Shown: positions 1-10,964 of the stretch, one piece after another
Position numbering within the stretch: position 1 is the first letter of the stretch
Layout of the letters: each line of letters starts with the position of its first letter
Source of the DNA: Capsicum annuum
Taxonomy: Eukaryota; Streptophyta; Magnoliopsida; Solanales; Solanaceae
Direction: 5' to 3'
Assembly (NCBI RefSeq): GCF_002878395.1
Contig: NC_061119.1
Coordinates: forward strand, 49,086,350-49,150,349
Length of the DNA stretch: 64,000 nucleotides
The notes under the pieces: generated by a model
Databases searched by the model: none
Seen by the model: only the letters and a program-made list of their open reading frames with translations
What the model was told of the DNA's origin: nothing
Program-made: the position numbers and the translations under genes

Positions 1-53
1 GGCCTTGACGGAAACTTGAAAAGTTTCCAAAGTTTTAGTTTTCATCTATTGCC

Positions 54-185
54 TTTGCAATCACACCTCTTTGGATGGCGATCACACCTTATGTAAAAGA
101 GACTGTGCGATCACATTAAGGGTGTGGCGATCGCTATACCCTCTTCTGAGGTCAGGGTGTACGATTGTCATACCTAATGACCTGG
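54..185 (+). promoter_or_regulatory. U3 repeat cluster of LTR A (GCGATC motif)
   Basis: Five imperfect copies of a motif built on TGCGATCACACC occur at 15-40 bp spacing, one containing the palindrome GCGATCGC. The cluster ends a few bases before the TATA box at 192. The same cluster is at 7930-8085 in the 3' LTR. The place suggests an upstream promoter element; function is inferred only from position. Confidence 0.6.
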
Positions 186-191
186 AAGGGG

Positions 192-199
192 TATAAAAA
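192..199 (+). promoter_or_regulatory. TATA box of LTR A
   Basis: TATAAAAA follows a GC-richer stretch and is repeated at 8092-8099 in the other LTR, so it is conserved in both copies. It would start the element's genomic RNA about 30 bp downstream. Confidence 0.65.
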
Positions 200-1395
200 G
201 ACCTCTTAGCTCGCGAATTAGGCCATTATCCATCTTTCTTATTGAGATTTAAATCCTAAAATATTGTGTGAGCTTAAAAGGGAAGCTTGTGGGTACTTGA
301 AAATCTAGATTAACATCCATTTCTCGATTTTTCTTACGGATTTAAGGTAAGAATTCACCATTTTCTTAGTTTAAATTTCTCGATTAATTATTCAAAACCC
401 CAAAATCTTATGACTTGATTTTAAACATTAATTTCATTCATTTTCACTTGAATAATGTTTATAATCCTATAAGTACTTGTTTTTCTACGATTTTATCTTC
501 AAAGCAACTTCAATTCTTGATTTTAAAACGGAATTCAAAGATTTCACCCGGTAGAATTTAAAAATTATTTTTCTTTGATTTGGACCTTGGTTTGACTTAA
601 ATTTTTAGCTGTAGATTCTTTAGAGTACAGGGAACATGTTTTTGTAATAAAGTTATGATTTTGCTCTTTTTTTTGAAAATCCATTTCCGAGATCCATTTT
701 GACCACGAACCAAAAGTAGGCAATATGCATATCATTGGCCTTTTTTTGAAGTGTAGATTCAATATTTCTTGGTTTTACATAATTTCAGAATCATTCGAGA
801 GAAGTAAGGTTGGAGTGTAAAATATTGCGGACCAATTTCGACATTGAGGTAGGTTATGGCTTAACTCTTCAAACTGGATTGGGTAGTTAATTTGTATACA
901 AAATACAAGTTAAGTGAATGGGAACTAATCATGAAATTAACTATCTTAATGTGTTGTACCTGGGTGGGGGCTTGTATGTGATATAATTATTAGTTTTTGA
1001 GATAATATGTGGTATGTGTGACTGTGTGGGGTCCTATGTGATGTTGGTATCCTGAAATACATGTCAATAATTATATCGTGTTGCTGAAATGCCTATTGTG
1101 GTACCATTGGTGAAGTATTTTATGTTCATACTTTATTGGCATACGACTCGTGGAATTTCATGGATGGTGAAAATAATAAGTGGATATTGACCCACATGGT
1201 TGTGGAATGTATCATTGTGCTTGGTTGTGGAAATATTTATTGTGATTGGTTATGAGAATTACATCCTCATATCATACTCATGTATGAAACAAATGGTACC
1301 ATCATGGAACCATCTGGGAAACACTGAAAACAACTCTTTAAGACAGAAAATGTGACATCTTATGAAACCCTTGTCGAGGGATGTGTCGAAAAAGA

Positions 1396-1440
1396 GATAT
1401 GGATATGGATATGGATATATATATATATAGATAGATTATA
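1396..1440 (+). repeat. GATATG/TA microsatellite in LTR A
   Basis: Hexamer GGATAT is repeated about four times and runs into alternating TA. The equivalent repeat at 9300-9341 in the 3' LTR differs slightly in length and composition. Confidence 0.85.
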
Positions 1441-2336
1441 TATGGGTTGACGAACCCCCATGGGTCCCACATTGGGAGGCTTGCTTCCGTTGGGTATACG
1501 GAGGTTGTGCAGCAACCTCGTACATCATCATCATCATTATCTTATACATTGCACTTGCTTTGTTGTGCTTATATTGTGATTGTATTTCCATGCTAACTTG
1601 TCATATATTTGTTTGTTCTGTCTTCTGTTATTTGTACTTGACAGTCCCGTATATACATGTTCCCCTTGTTTCTACTTGTATATGATATAATCTATACTTG
1701 TGTTCTACCTGATTATATTGTTGTAATATATGTGATATATTAGAACTGTTAGTGTAAGTGGTGTGGGCTACTGTTGTGGGATATTTTCTAATTGCAGGTT
1801 ATGTGCCCTTTTTGTGTATATTGTATGCTTTATTAGCTACTTTGTTTGGTCAGCCTATGATACCTAGTGAGTACAAATGAATTGTATTCACACCTACGAT
1901 GCCCTTTTAGTACAAGTCCTAGTTTGAGTGCGCCCCAACTTGGTTGATTGGAGCGATATTTTGTTCCTTCAAGGTAGTGGTTGGCTTTTAGGTGTCCGGA
2001 TATATTCTACTACCTTTCTTATAGACTATGTCTTTACTTTTATTTCAAAGACAGAGTCTCTCTTGTATTTGGACATCTTATCTATTTCTTTTGGATTCGA
2101 GTTGTACTAGATATATTCTTATACTATTGACATCACATTTTGGGAGTTATGGTTGCATAGTGGTTTATATTTCTTTCCACATTTGTTATACTTATATGGT
2201 TTGGCTTCATTTTAGAAGTCTTACCTTGGGAATATTTTTGTTTTTCCTCTTTGTGTTTCAGTTAATGTGATAGGATTACTAGCTAAGGTACTCCGTGATA
2301 AGTTCCATCATGAACTATAGATTTTAGGTTGTGACA

Positions 2337-2357
2337 AATTAATATATCAGAGCAGCC
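2337..2357 (+). other. Element A primer binding site, degraded
   Basis: Directly after the LTR end, TATCAGAGCAGCC is left of the usual initiator-tRNA-Met type site (core TGGTATCAGAGC). The first bases have changed from TGG to ATA-like sequence. Confidence 0.7.
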
Positions 2358-2547
2358 AGCTTTCATTGATCTCAATGGTGTAAGAACGAGATGTCCAATA
2401 GAGTCTCATCGATTGGTACGTAGTTGTTCATATCTATCTTTGAGAGGTTATAGGACGTCTTTAGGAAACTTTTCTCATTTTAATCCTTATCATGCAGATT
2501 TCTTGTATACCTTATGTTTTGATTTATGTTTCAATCTTTCTATGTAG

Positions 2548-3960
2548 ATGGTGTTGACTAGGTCCCATAAAAGTAAAGATGTAGAGCCTGCATCCAAAGG
2601 GAGAGCCTCAAGTTATGGAAGAACTCAAGGGAGCGGATGGGCCCGTAGATTATCCCCATCTAGGAGGAGTGATAGGAGACTCTCCCCTGAGCCTCAGGTT
2701 GAGCATGTTGGGGGTACAGGTTCAGCTCTAATTCCTTAGAGTTCTTCTGTCCAATCTTTGAGGGGTTGTTGGTGTGTTTGATGACCCACTTAGAGGGTTC
2801 TCCTTTGGTTATGCTACGTATTCCTCCAATTTTAAGTATGGATCCTTCTGTTATACCTATTTTTGGTTTGGGTACTCCCTAGACCCCGAGTCTTATTCTT
2901 GTTTCAATGCTAGCATTTGAGTATGGTGTTTTAGGACTGGGAGTTCAACCTTCATCTATGTTACCTCCTCAGAAGGTATCTCAGCCTGCCAGATTCACTA
3001 TGTCACCTTTTACTACGAGTGTTGTTATGTATTTTAAGAATCAAAAGAGGTTTGTGAGATTTAATCATTTGGGTCCTTTTAGATTCAGTGGTGTTGTGGA
3101 TGTGGATGCATATGCATTTTTGATAGACTATTATGAGAAGTTACATAATTTGGTTTCATTAGAGTCGCATATGGTTGCTTTTACTACTTATCAATTGAGA
3201 GATACTGTTAAAGATCAGGTTTATTTTTGGTTGTAGACCTATTAATTCTCCTGAGATGATGTGGGATCAGTTTGCCAATGCTTTTTAGAGAGATTCCTGC
3301 CTTATAGTCTGAGGGATTAGATGTGTGATGAGTTTGTTCGCTTGGATCAGCATTCCAAGACTGTAGCAGAGTATGAGGCATATTTTTATACCTTGTGTAG
3401 ATAATTTTATACTAGTATTCCCTTCATCTGAGAAGATTCAGAAGTTTGTAAAGCATTTGGATGTCTTCCTTCAGTTGGCTACGTCTTAGATTATTGTATT
3501 TAGAGTGTCCTTTCGGAGTATAGTAGATCATGCTAAGATGACCAGGGCATTTGGTGAGCATCTCAGGGATGTGCCAAGAAGGTGCACTATTTTGGTGAGT
3601 TAAGAGTTCAGGTTTCTTAAGGCAAAGATTTTAGAGGTTTTGGTGGATATCATGGTATGCTGGTGCAAGCGACTTTCCAAAGTTTAGGTGGTGGATCTTC
3701 TGTTTTAGCTATTTAGGGTGTTTGTCTGGGCCCAATTTTACCTTCTCCGATTGAGTCTAGTCAGTGTTTTCTTTGTATGTAATATGGTTGGTTATTTTTC
3801 CATGGACTATCCCCACCATGTGACTAGAGCTACTCCTATTTTAGCTATGAGAGGTGGGGGTGTAAGGGGCAGAGGTAGTGGAACTCATATTGGTAGTCGT
3901 GGGGCTACTCAGCCAGTTGGTGGTCGTGGACAGTGCTATACTATACAGCTAGACTCGAGG
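2548..3960 (+). pseudogene. gag: Element A gag remnant
   Basis: Gag would form the retrotransposon particle in the cytoplasm. The reading starts at ATG 2548 (MVLTRSHKSKD, basic N-terminus) and is stopped at 2737. The capsid region resumes at about 2907-3236 and continues, broken by stops, to about 3500, with phrases such as LERFLPYSLRD and TVAEYEAYFYTL typical of the retrotrans_gag core. A zinc knuckle remnant lies at 3769-3810 (FFVCNMVGYFSMDY): of the CX2CX4HX4C ligands only the second Cys remains, the others being Phe, Tyr and Tyr. Several frames must be joined to read it, so no protein can be made. Confidence 0.85.
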
Positions 3961-3989
3961 TAGAGGCTTCAGATAGTGTGATCATAGGT

Positions 3990-4395
3990 ATCGTTCTTAT
4001 TTGTTTTTTATCTGCATCTATGTTATTTGAACTCGAATTGACTTTCTCCAATGTGTATACATATTTTGCTTTGGGTTTTAATTCTGTTATGAGCCTCTTG
4101 CCATGCCTATTAATGTATCGACCCCAGTAGGTGACTCTTTAGTGGTAGATCGGGTGTACCAATCCTATATTATGACTTTCTCTAGTCGTGAGACTCGGGC
4201 AGATTTTCTCGTGTTAGATATAATTGATTTTGATGCTATTTTGGGTATGGATTGGTTGGTTCCTTACCATGCAATTTTAGATTATTTATCTAAGATCATA
4301 ACTTTAGCTTCACCGGGTGTGCCAAGGATAGCTTGGAAGGGTGTGCTTTATTCAGGTCCTAGCAGAGTTATGTCTTTCTTTAGGCTCATAGATTA
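3990..4395 (+). pseudogene. Element A aspartic protease remnant
   Basis: The retropepsin would cut the Gag-Pol polyprotein. Where the active-site D-S/P-G is expected, before a TFS..Y stretch, the sequence reads E-L-E (4029-4037), so the catalytic Asp is lost. A frame change leads into a longer open stretch from 4103 that holds the conserved family phrase DFDAILGMDWL near 4225-4257, just after the protease core. Identification rests on position between the Gag zinc knuckle and RT and on that phrase. Confidence 0.82.
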
Positions 4396-4449
4396 GTTAA
4401 GAAGGGGTGTTTATCTTATTTGGCTTATATTTATAGTACTAGTGTTGCT

Positions 4450-5800
4450 TTACCTCTTTCTCTGGATTCTGTCCGTGTTGTTCATGAGTACATGGATTTT
4501 TTCCCTACTGATTTGCTTGGTATGCCTTTGGATTATGATATTGATTTTTCTATTGATGTTAAGTCGCGCACCAAGCCTATTTTTATTCTTTCTTATAGAA
4601 TGGCTCCAGTTGAGTTAAAGAAATTGATGGATTAGATGCAGGAGTTGTTGGATAAGGGATTGATCTGACCTAGTATATTGCCTTAGGGTTCTCCTATCTT
4701 GTTTGTAAAGAGGAAGGATGGCTCTATGCGGATGTGTATTGATTATCGATTGTTGAACAAGGTGACGGTTAAGAATAAGTATCATCTTCCTCATATTAAT
4801 AATTTATTTGATCAGCTTCAGGGTGCTATAGTGTTTCTGAAGATTGATTTAAGGTCTAGTTATCACCAGTTGATGATTAAAGCTTTAGATATTCTGAAGA
4901 TAGCTTTTCAAACTCGATATGGTCACTGTAAGTTCTTGGTCATATCCTTTGGGTTGACCAATGCTCCATTCGCATTTATAGAGTTGGTGAACTGGGTGTT
5001 TAGACTATTTTTCTACTTCGTTGTTATTATTTTTATAGATGATATTTTGTTTGTTCATAGAGTGAGGCTGAGCATGAGGAGCACTTGCGGATTGTTCTTT
5101 AGAGATTAAGGGATGAGAAATTTTATGCTAAGTTCTACAAGTGTGAGTTTTGGTTGGAGTATGTTTCTTTCTTAGGTCATGTAGTGACTAAGGAGGGTAT
5201 TATGGTTAATCCAACCAAGATTCCAGTGGTTTGTCATTAGGCTAGACCTATTTCGCCCACAACGATTCATAGTTTTGTTGGCTTGGCAGTTATTATTGGC
5301 GTTTTGTTGAGGGTTTCTCATCTATTGTACCTCCTTTGACTAAGTTGAATCTAAAGAAGATTTCTTTTTAGTGTTCTAGTGATTGTGAGGCGAGCTTTTA
5401 AAAGCTTACGGATTTGTTGGCTTCAATTCCTATCTTGACCTTGCCCAAGAAGGGCGTGGGCTGTACCATATTTTTTTATGCTTCAGGTGTTGGATTAGGT
5501 ATTTTGTTAATACAGGAGGGTAAGGTGATTGCATATGCTTCTCACTAATTGAAGTCCCATGAGACAAATTATCCTACCCATGATTTAGAGTTGTGCGCAT
5601 TTGTTTTTACTTTGAAGTTGTGGAGGCAATACTTGTATGGGGTTCGTTGTGAGATTTTTTCAAACCATGATAGCCTTCTATACTTCTTCACCTAGCGAGA
5701 TCTTAATACGAGGTACCGTCATTGGCTTGAGTCTCTTAATATTTATAAATTGACTATTTTCTATCAAACGAGCAAAGCTAATGTGGTTGTGGATGTCTTG
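4450..5800 (+). pseudogene. Element A reverse transcriptase and RNase H remnant
   Basis: RT motifs appear in order: RMAPVELKKLMD near 4600, [16 protein letters not shown] near 4717, [18 protein letters not shown], and the catalytic box FIDD intact at 5032-5043. Stops interrupt the linker (4633, 4669, 4684) and the frame shifts after 5105. The thumb region continues to about 5390, still recognisable as [12 protein letters not shown] and FLGHVV. RNase H follows at about 5391-5800; its usual Y-x-DAS motif reads FFYAS, so the catalytic Asp is now Tyr (5477-5479). Both enzymes would copy genomic RNA into cDNA inside the particle. Neither can be produced here. Confidence 0.88.
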
Positions 5801-5984
5801 AGATGAAAGTCGACTAACAAGGGTAGCTTGATGCATGTTTTGACCCAGGAGAGTCCTTTGGCCCTAAAGGTTCAGTCTTTAGTTACCCATATAGTCAGGC
5901 TTAATATTTTGATGCGTAGGTGTGTTTTGGCATATGTGGAGGATAAGTCTTCTTCGATGGAGTAGATTTAGGCTCATGAGTTTG

Positions 5985-7376
5985 ATGGTATGAGATTGAG
6001 GTCGACTCGTGATAAGGAGTTGGGTGGTGAGAACAAGGAAGCCTTACTTGATACAAATAGAGTTTTGAGGATTGGGGGCCAATTTTATGTATCGAGAGTG
6101 AGTGATTGGATCAGATTGATTTTAGAGGAGTCCCATTATTCCAGGTATTCTATCTATCTGGGAGTGACTACGATGTATCGTTATTTGAGGAAGAATTACT
6201 AGTAGGGTGGCATGAGGTAGGATATTGCAAACTTTGTAGTTCATCTCCTTTGTTGTCAGTCGGTGAAGGTTGAGTATTTGAGACCTGGTGGATTGCTTTA
6301 GAGGTTACCCATTCTCGAGTAGAAGTAGGAATGAATTACTATAGATTTCGTAATTCGATTGCCTCACACTTCACATAGATCTGATAATGTATGGGTCATC
6401 GTAGATCGATTGACCAAGTCTGTGTATTTCCTTCTGGTGTAGGTGTTCTTCAGTGCTGAGAGGTTAGTCTTTATCTATATCATGAGATTGTGTGACTTTA
6501 TGCCGTGTAGTGTCTGTCATTTCAGATCAGGGTTCTGAGTTTACTTTGCACTTTTGTTAGACTTTTCAGGATGAGTTGGGTACACAGATTGACCTTTGCA
6601 TAATATTTCACCCCCAGACTGATGGTCAGTCCGATCGGATTATCCAGGTTTTTGAGGATATTCTCTGTGCTTGTTGATGGATTTTGGTGGCTAATGGGAG
6701 CAACACTTAGCTCTAAAAAAGTTTGCTTATAATAACAATTATCATTCTAATATTTATATTGCTCTTGTTGAGGCTTTGTGTTATAGCGTTGTCGCTCTCT
6801 AGTTTGTTGGTTTGATGTTTTTGAGGTTTGACTTGAGGTACGGACTCTCTTTGTGAGTCCTTAGATAGAGTCCAAATAATTTAACATAGGCTTTGTACAA
6901 CTCATAGTAGGCAGAAATGCTATGCTGACCATAGACTTTATGCCTTGAGTTTTGGTATGGGTGATTGTGTTTTCCTTCGAGTCTCATCCATAAAGGGTGT
7001 GATAAGGTTTGGGAGGAGGAGAAAGCTTAGCCGAGATTTTTTGGACTGTTGGTGATGTGGCATATGAGTTACCTTTGTCCCTAGTTTTATCAGTTGTTCA
7101 CCTAATTTTTCATGTTTTATGCTTTTTTGGTATATTCTGGGTGAGTTTTATGTCATTCTTTAGGAGTCAGTTCAGTTAGATGAGCGGTTGTCTTTCTTTG
7201 AGGAATCAGTCTCTATTTTGGCTAGAGATGTTAGACGTTGAGTTCTAGAGTCATCCTTATGGTTAAGGTTCAGTGGCGACATCGACCTGTAGATATGGCT
7301 ACTTGGGAGGTAGAGTATGATATGCGTAGTTCTTATCCCCAGCTCATCGTTGATTCAGATATTTCTTTACCTTAAT
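5985..7376 (+). pseudogene. Element A integrase with chromodomain-like tail, remnant
   Basis: An open stretch at 5990-6199 carries the N-terminal zinc region (SHYSRYSIYLGV, with the second His of the family pattern now Tyr). The catalytic core is broken by many stops but shows VIVDRLTKS (near 6400) and HPQTDGQSDR (near 6608-6640). The C-terminal part ends in VKVQWRHRP and ATWEVEYDM (near 7261-7320), the chromodomain-like end seen in plant chromoviruses, thought to steer insertion into heterochromatin. A stop at 7374 closes the reading 33 bp before the 3' LTR. Confidence 0.85.
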
Positions 7377-8091
7377 TCAAGGATGAACTAGATTTTTAGT
7401 GATGAATGATGTAACAACCTAATTTTTTTAATAAAATTTGTGAATTTGTGTTTTTGTGTGATTTGACTATTTTATCCCTCCCAATAGTTGTATTTTGGTA
7501 TTTCTAGGGTATGGGGTTGATCGGTATGGTTCCCAATGTATTTTGGTACCATTTGTACGATATTATGGGTTTTGGAGGCTTCGAGAGCCATATTTTTGAC
7601 ATTTTTATTTTCTTTTGATCCGTGCAATAAATGTCTTAACGGACTATGGCAGAAGATCCAAAACGTCGACTTTAGGGTGGTAACATATTTGTTCTGGTTT
7701 TGTGGCTTCTAAATCTCATATCGACCCTTGGTTTGGAAAATTGTAATTTTGAATTTTGGGGGTCAACTTTGTAAAAAAAACATCTTTTCAAAAATCTGAT
7801 ATCGTCATTGATTTTGGAGCATTGAAATTAGTGTGGTTACATAGTTCATTCACATAGATCAGATTTCGAATGAATCCCGAAGCCTTGGCGAAAACTTAGA
7901 AAGTTTCCAAAGTTTCAGCTATCATCAAGTGCCTCTGCGATCACACCTTCTTAGATGGCGATCGTACCTTATGTAGAAAAGATAGTGCGATCAAACTAAG
8001 GGTGTGGCGATTTCCATACCCTCCTTTAAGGTTAGGGTGTGCAATTACATACCTGGGTGTGCGATTACCATACCTGATGACCTGTAAGGGT

Positions 8092-8099
8092 TATAAAAA
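8092..8099 (+). promoter_or_regulatory. TATA box of LTR A, 3' copy
   Basis: TATAAAAA at the place equivalent to 192-199, just downstream of the same repeat cluster. Confidence 0.6.
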
Positions 8100-9299
8100 G
8101 ACCACTTAGGTTGCAAATTTGGCCATTTTCTATCTTGCCACTTGAGAGTTAAATCCTTAATTAGTGTGAGAGCTTGAAAGTGAAGCTTGTAGGTGCTTGG
8201 AAAGCTAGATTAACATCTATTTCTCAATTTTTCTGACAGATTTAAGGTAAGGCTTCACTCTTTTCTTAGTTTACATTTCTTGATTAATTGTTCAAAACCC
8301 CAAAACCTTAGGGCTTGATTTTAAATAGCAATTTCACTCCTTTTCACTTTAATAATGTCCCTAATCCTATAATTACTTGTTTTTCCTCGATTTTATCTTC
8401 AAAACAATTTTGATTCTTAATTTTAAGATGGATTTCAAAGGTTTTATCTGACAGAATTTAAAAATGTTTTTTCTTCGATTTGGATCTTGATTTTAACTAG
8501 ATTTGACTAGGTTTTGAGATTTAGATTCCTTAAAGTATGGGAAACACATTTTTGCAATAAAGTTACAATTTTTCCCTTCTTTTTTTGAAAATCCATTTCG
8601 GGGGTCCATTTTGACCCCTAACAAAAAGTAGGTAATATGGGTATCATTGGCCTTGTTTTGACACTTAGATTCTATATTTATTGGTTTTAGTTGCTTTCGG
8701 AATTATTCGGGAGAAGTAAGGCCGCGGAGCGAAGTGTTGTGGACCAGTTTTGGCATTGAAGGAGGTATGGCTTAACTCTTCAGACTAGGCTGGGTAGTTA
8801 ATTCGTATACAAAAATGCATGTAAATGAAATGGGAACTAATCGAGAAATTGACTATTTTAATGTATTATGTCCAAGTGAGGCCTATGTGTGATATAATTA
8901 TTGGTTTTTGATATTATATGGTATATGTGACTGTGTGGGATCCTATGTGATGTTGATAGCCTGAAATACATATGAATAATTGTATCGTATTGCCGAAAGG
9001 CCTATTGTGGTACCATTAGTGTAGTGTTTTATGTTCATACTTTATTAGCATACGACTCATGTGGAATTTCATGGATGGTTGATATAATGAGTGGATATTA
9101 GTTCACGTAATTATGGAGCATATCATTGTGGTTGGTTGTGAAAATATTCATTATGATTGGTTGTGAGCATTACATTCTCATATCATACTTATGAAATAAA
9201 TGGTACCACCGTGGCAACATCTGGAAAACACTGGCAACACCTTTTTATGACAGAAAATATGACATCTTATGAAACCCTCCCCAAGGGGTGTGCCAGGGA

Positions 9300-9341
9300 G
9301 GAGATATGGATATGGATATGGATATAGATATATATATGGAT
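9300..9341 (+). repeat. GATATG/TA microsatellite in LTR A, 3' copy
   Basis: Repeats of GGATAT followed by TATATATA, equivalent to 1396-1440. Chance reading frames rich in Met-Asp or Tyr-Pro come from it and are not genes. Confidence 0.85.
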
Positions 9342-9673
9342 TGTATATGGGTTGACGAAATCCACATGGTCCCACGTCGAGAGGCTTGCCTCTATAGAAG
9401 TATACAGAGGTTGTGCGACAACCTCGTGCATCATCATCATCATATTATACATTACACTTGCTTTGTTGTGTTTATGTTGTGATTGAATTTCCTTACCGAC
9501 TTGTCATATATCTTTTTGTTCTATCTTCCATTATTTGTACTTGATGGTCTTGTATATACATGTTCTCCCTTGTTTCTACTTGTATATGATATGATGTATA
9601 CTATTGTTCTACCTAGTTATATTCTTACAGTATATATGATATATTAGAACTGCTAGTGCAAGCGGTGTGGTCT

Positions 9674-10964
9674 TGTAATACCTCGGATTTTGGTCCTTGG
9701 AAAATTCTTTGATTTTGAGTTTACCGCCCAACCTACAACTCACCATATGTGTCGGAAGGAGTCATTATAGGTTATAGGACCCCAAATCGTAGGAAGACCA
9801 GCGAAGGTTGTCATGGTTTCTGCCTTGGTTATGATTTGAACCTAACGAGTCGTAAGGACTCATTAGGAGTCGTAAGTTATGACTCATAAGTTATGACTCA
9901 TAAGCAAACCAGTGTTGGTGCCAAACTCTCTGTCTTGATCATGAGTAGACTTAACGAGTCGTATGGTGAGGTCATGAGTCGTAGGGTATGACTCTTGACC
10001 AAACCAGTGTGATGGTCAAAGCTTTTGTTCAGGGTACAATTAGGACCCTACAAGTTTTAGCATGTCCTCACAAGTCGTAGGGTGACCCGTAGTCATTGGC
10101 GGTAATCTTTAGTGTTTTAATTAAGGGCACTTGGGATATTTTCCTCTTTCTCCACTTAAGACACACGACTTGAAAATAAATTGGGGACCCTATTTTTCCA
10201 TATGTATCAAATCAAAATACTCCCTCTTCTCTCTCAAATCCCTAAGTCAAGAACACCTATGGTTTCCAAGGAATGAAAAATTAAAGCTTCCAATGATTGA
10301 TTGCCGCCGTAATTCTTGATATCTCAGGCATGTTAATCTTTCTCCTTATTTTGTTAAGACGTGTATCTTAAATTGTTATTCATGTGGTTTGGTGTTAGTT
10401 TTGAAATGTGGGTTGAGGGTTTTGAATTATTTTTTTGTTAAATGATGTTCCCATGGTTTATATGTAATTTTTCATGCTTTAATGATGGTTTTGAATGTGT
10501 GGGGTACAGAGGCATGGTGAATAAACTATGGGGTCGTGGATTCCCCCAATTATATGGATTTTCATCATTAAATTGGTGATAATCTCAACCCAATCTTGTG
10601 AAGCTTATTTCAAACATAAGAAAATATGCATTGAAAATACCTTTGGAACTATTGCATAGCATAAAAGGCTAAAGAACCAAATTTGATTAGATAAACAAAA
10701 GGGGTCGTGGCATTCCCTCGAGTTGATTTGATAAACTAAAACAAGGGGTCGAGGCATTCCCTAATTTTATTTAATGAATAAAAAGGGTCGAAGCATTCCA
10801 CCCGGATGATGAAATTGTATGATGATACCATTGGTGTGTACCTTAAGGTATGCTACTTGGTTTAATGAATGAGAATGTGTAAATGTTTTAAATAGGTTTA
10901 AAGGGGAATATGTAGCTAGGCCGTGAAGGTGGAGGTCCCAGAGGGACTGATACTGGAAACTCAC
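9674..10964 (+). repeat. Element B 5' LTR, first part
   Basis: Starts TGTAATACCTCGGATTTTGG and aligns with 40170 onward. In the first ~97 aligned bases I count 13 differences, 11 of them transitions. The stretch 9820-10090 is a cluster of GAGTCGTA/TACGACTC-type repeats in both orientations. It stops at 10964, where element C begins; the target duplication is CTCAC (10960-10964). Confidence 0.93.
9820..10090 (+). promoter_or_regulatory. U3 repeat cluster of LTR B (GAGTCGTA motif)
   Basis: About ten copies of GAGTCGTA or its complement-like forms (GACTCATAAG, ACTCGT) lie head to tail and head to head, able to form short stems. The same cluster is at 40230-40560 and, in reverse, in both LTRs of D. 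Role unknown; the place in the LTR suggests the promoter half (U3). Confidence 0.55.

Larger units (their letters stand above)
1..2336 (+). repeat. Element A 5' LTR (start outside window)
   Basis: Base 1 aligns with base ~7881 of the 3' LTR and similarity continues through the GATATG microsatellite, the TCATCATCATCAT stretch and the terminal block ending GTGACA at 2331-2336. About 470 bp of the LTR start are missing to the left. By comparison with the 3' LTR the full length is about 2.8 kb. Confidence 0.9.
7410..9673 (+). repeat. Element A 3' LTR, first part
   Basis: Starts TGTAACAACC and matches the 5' LTR from base ~7881 on. It carries the same GCGATC cluster (7930-8085), TATA box (8092-8099) and GATATG microsatellite (9300-9341). 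The match stops inside the block GGTGTGG at 9673, where element B begins; the target duplication GGTCT is 9669-9673. Contains no gene beyond chance reading frames. Confidence 0.93.

Noticed and set aside
9178..9482. Short frames rich in Met-Asp, Tyr-Pro or His on both strands
   Set aside because: They are products of the GATATG and CATCAT microsatellites in LTR A; no start context or homology.
9820..10090. CRISPR-like array
   Set aside because: Irregular spacing, both orientations, and a eukaryotic LTR context.
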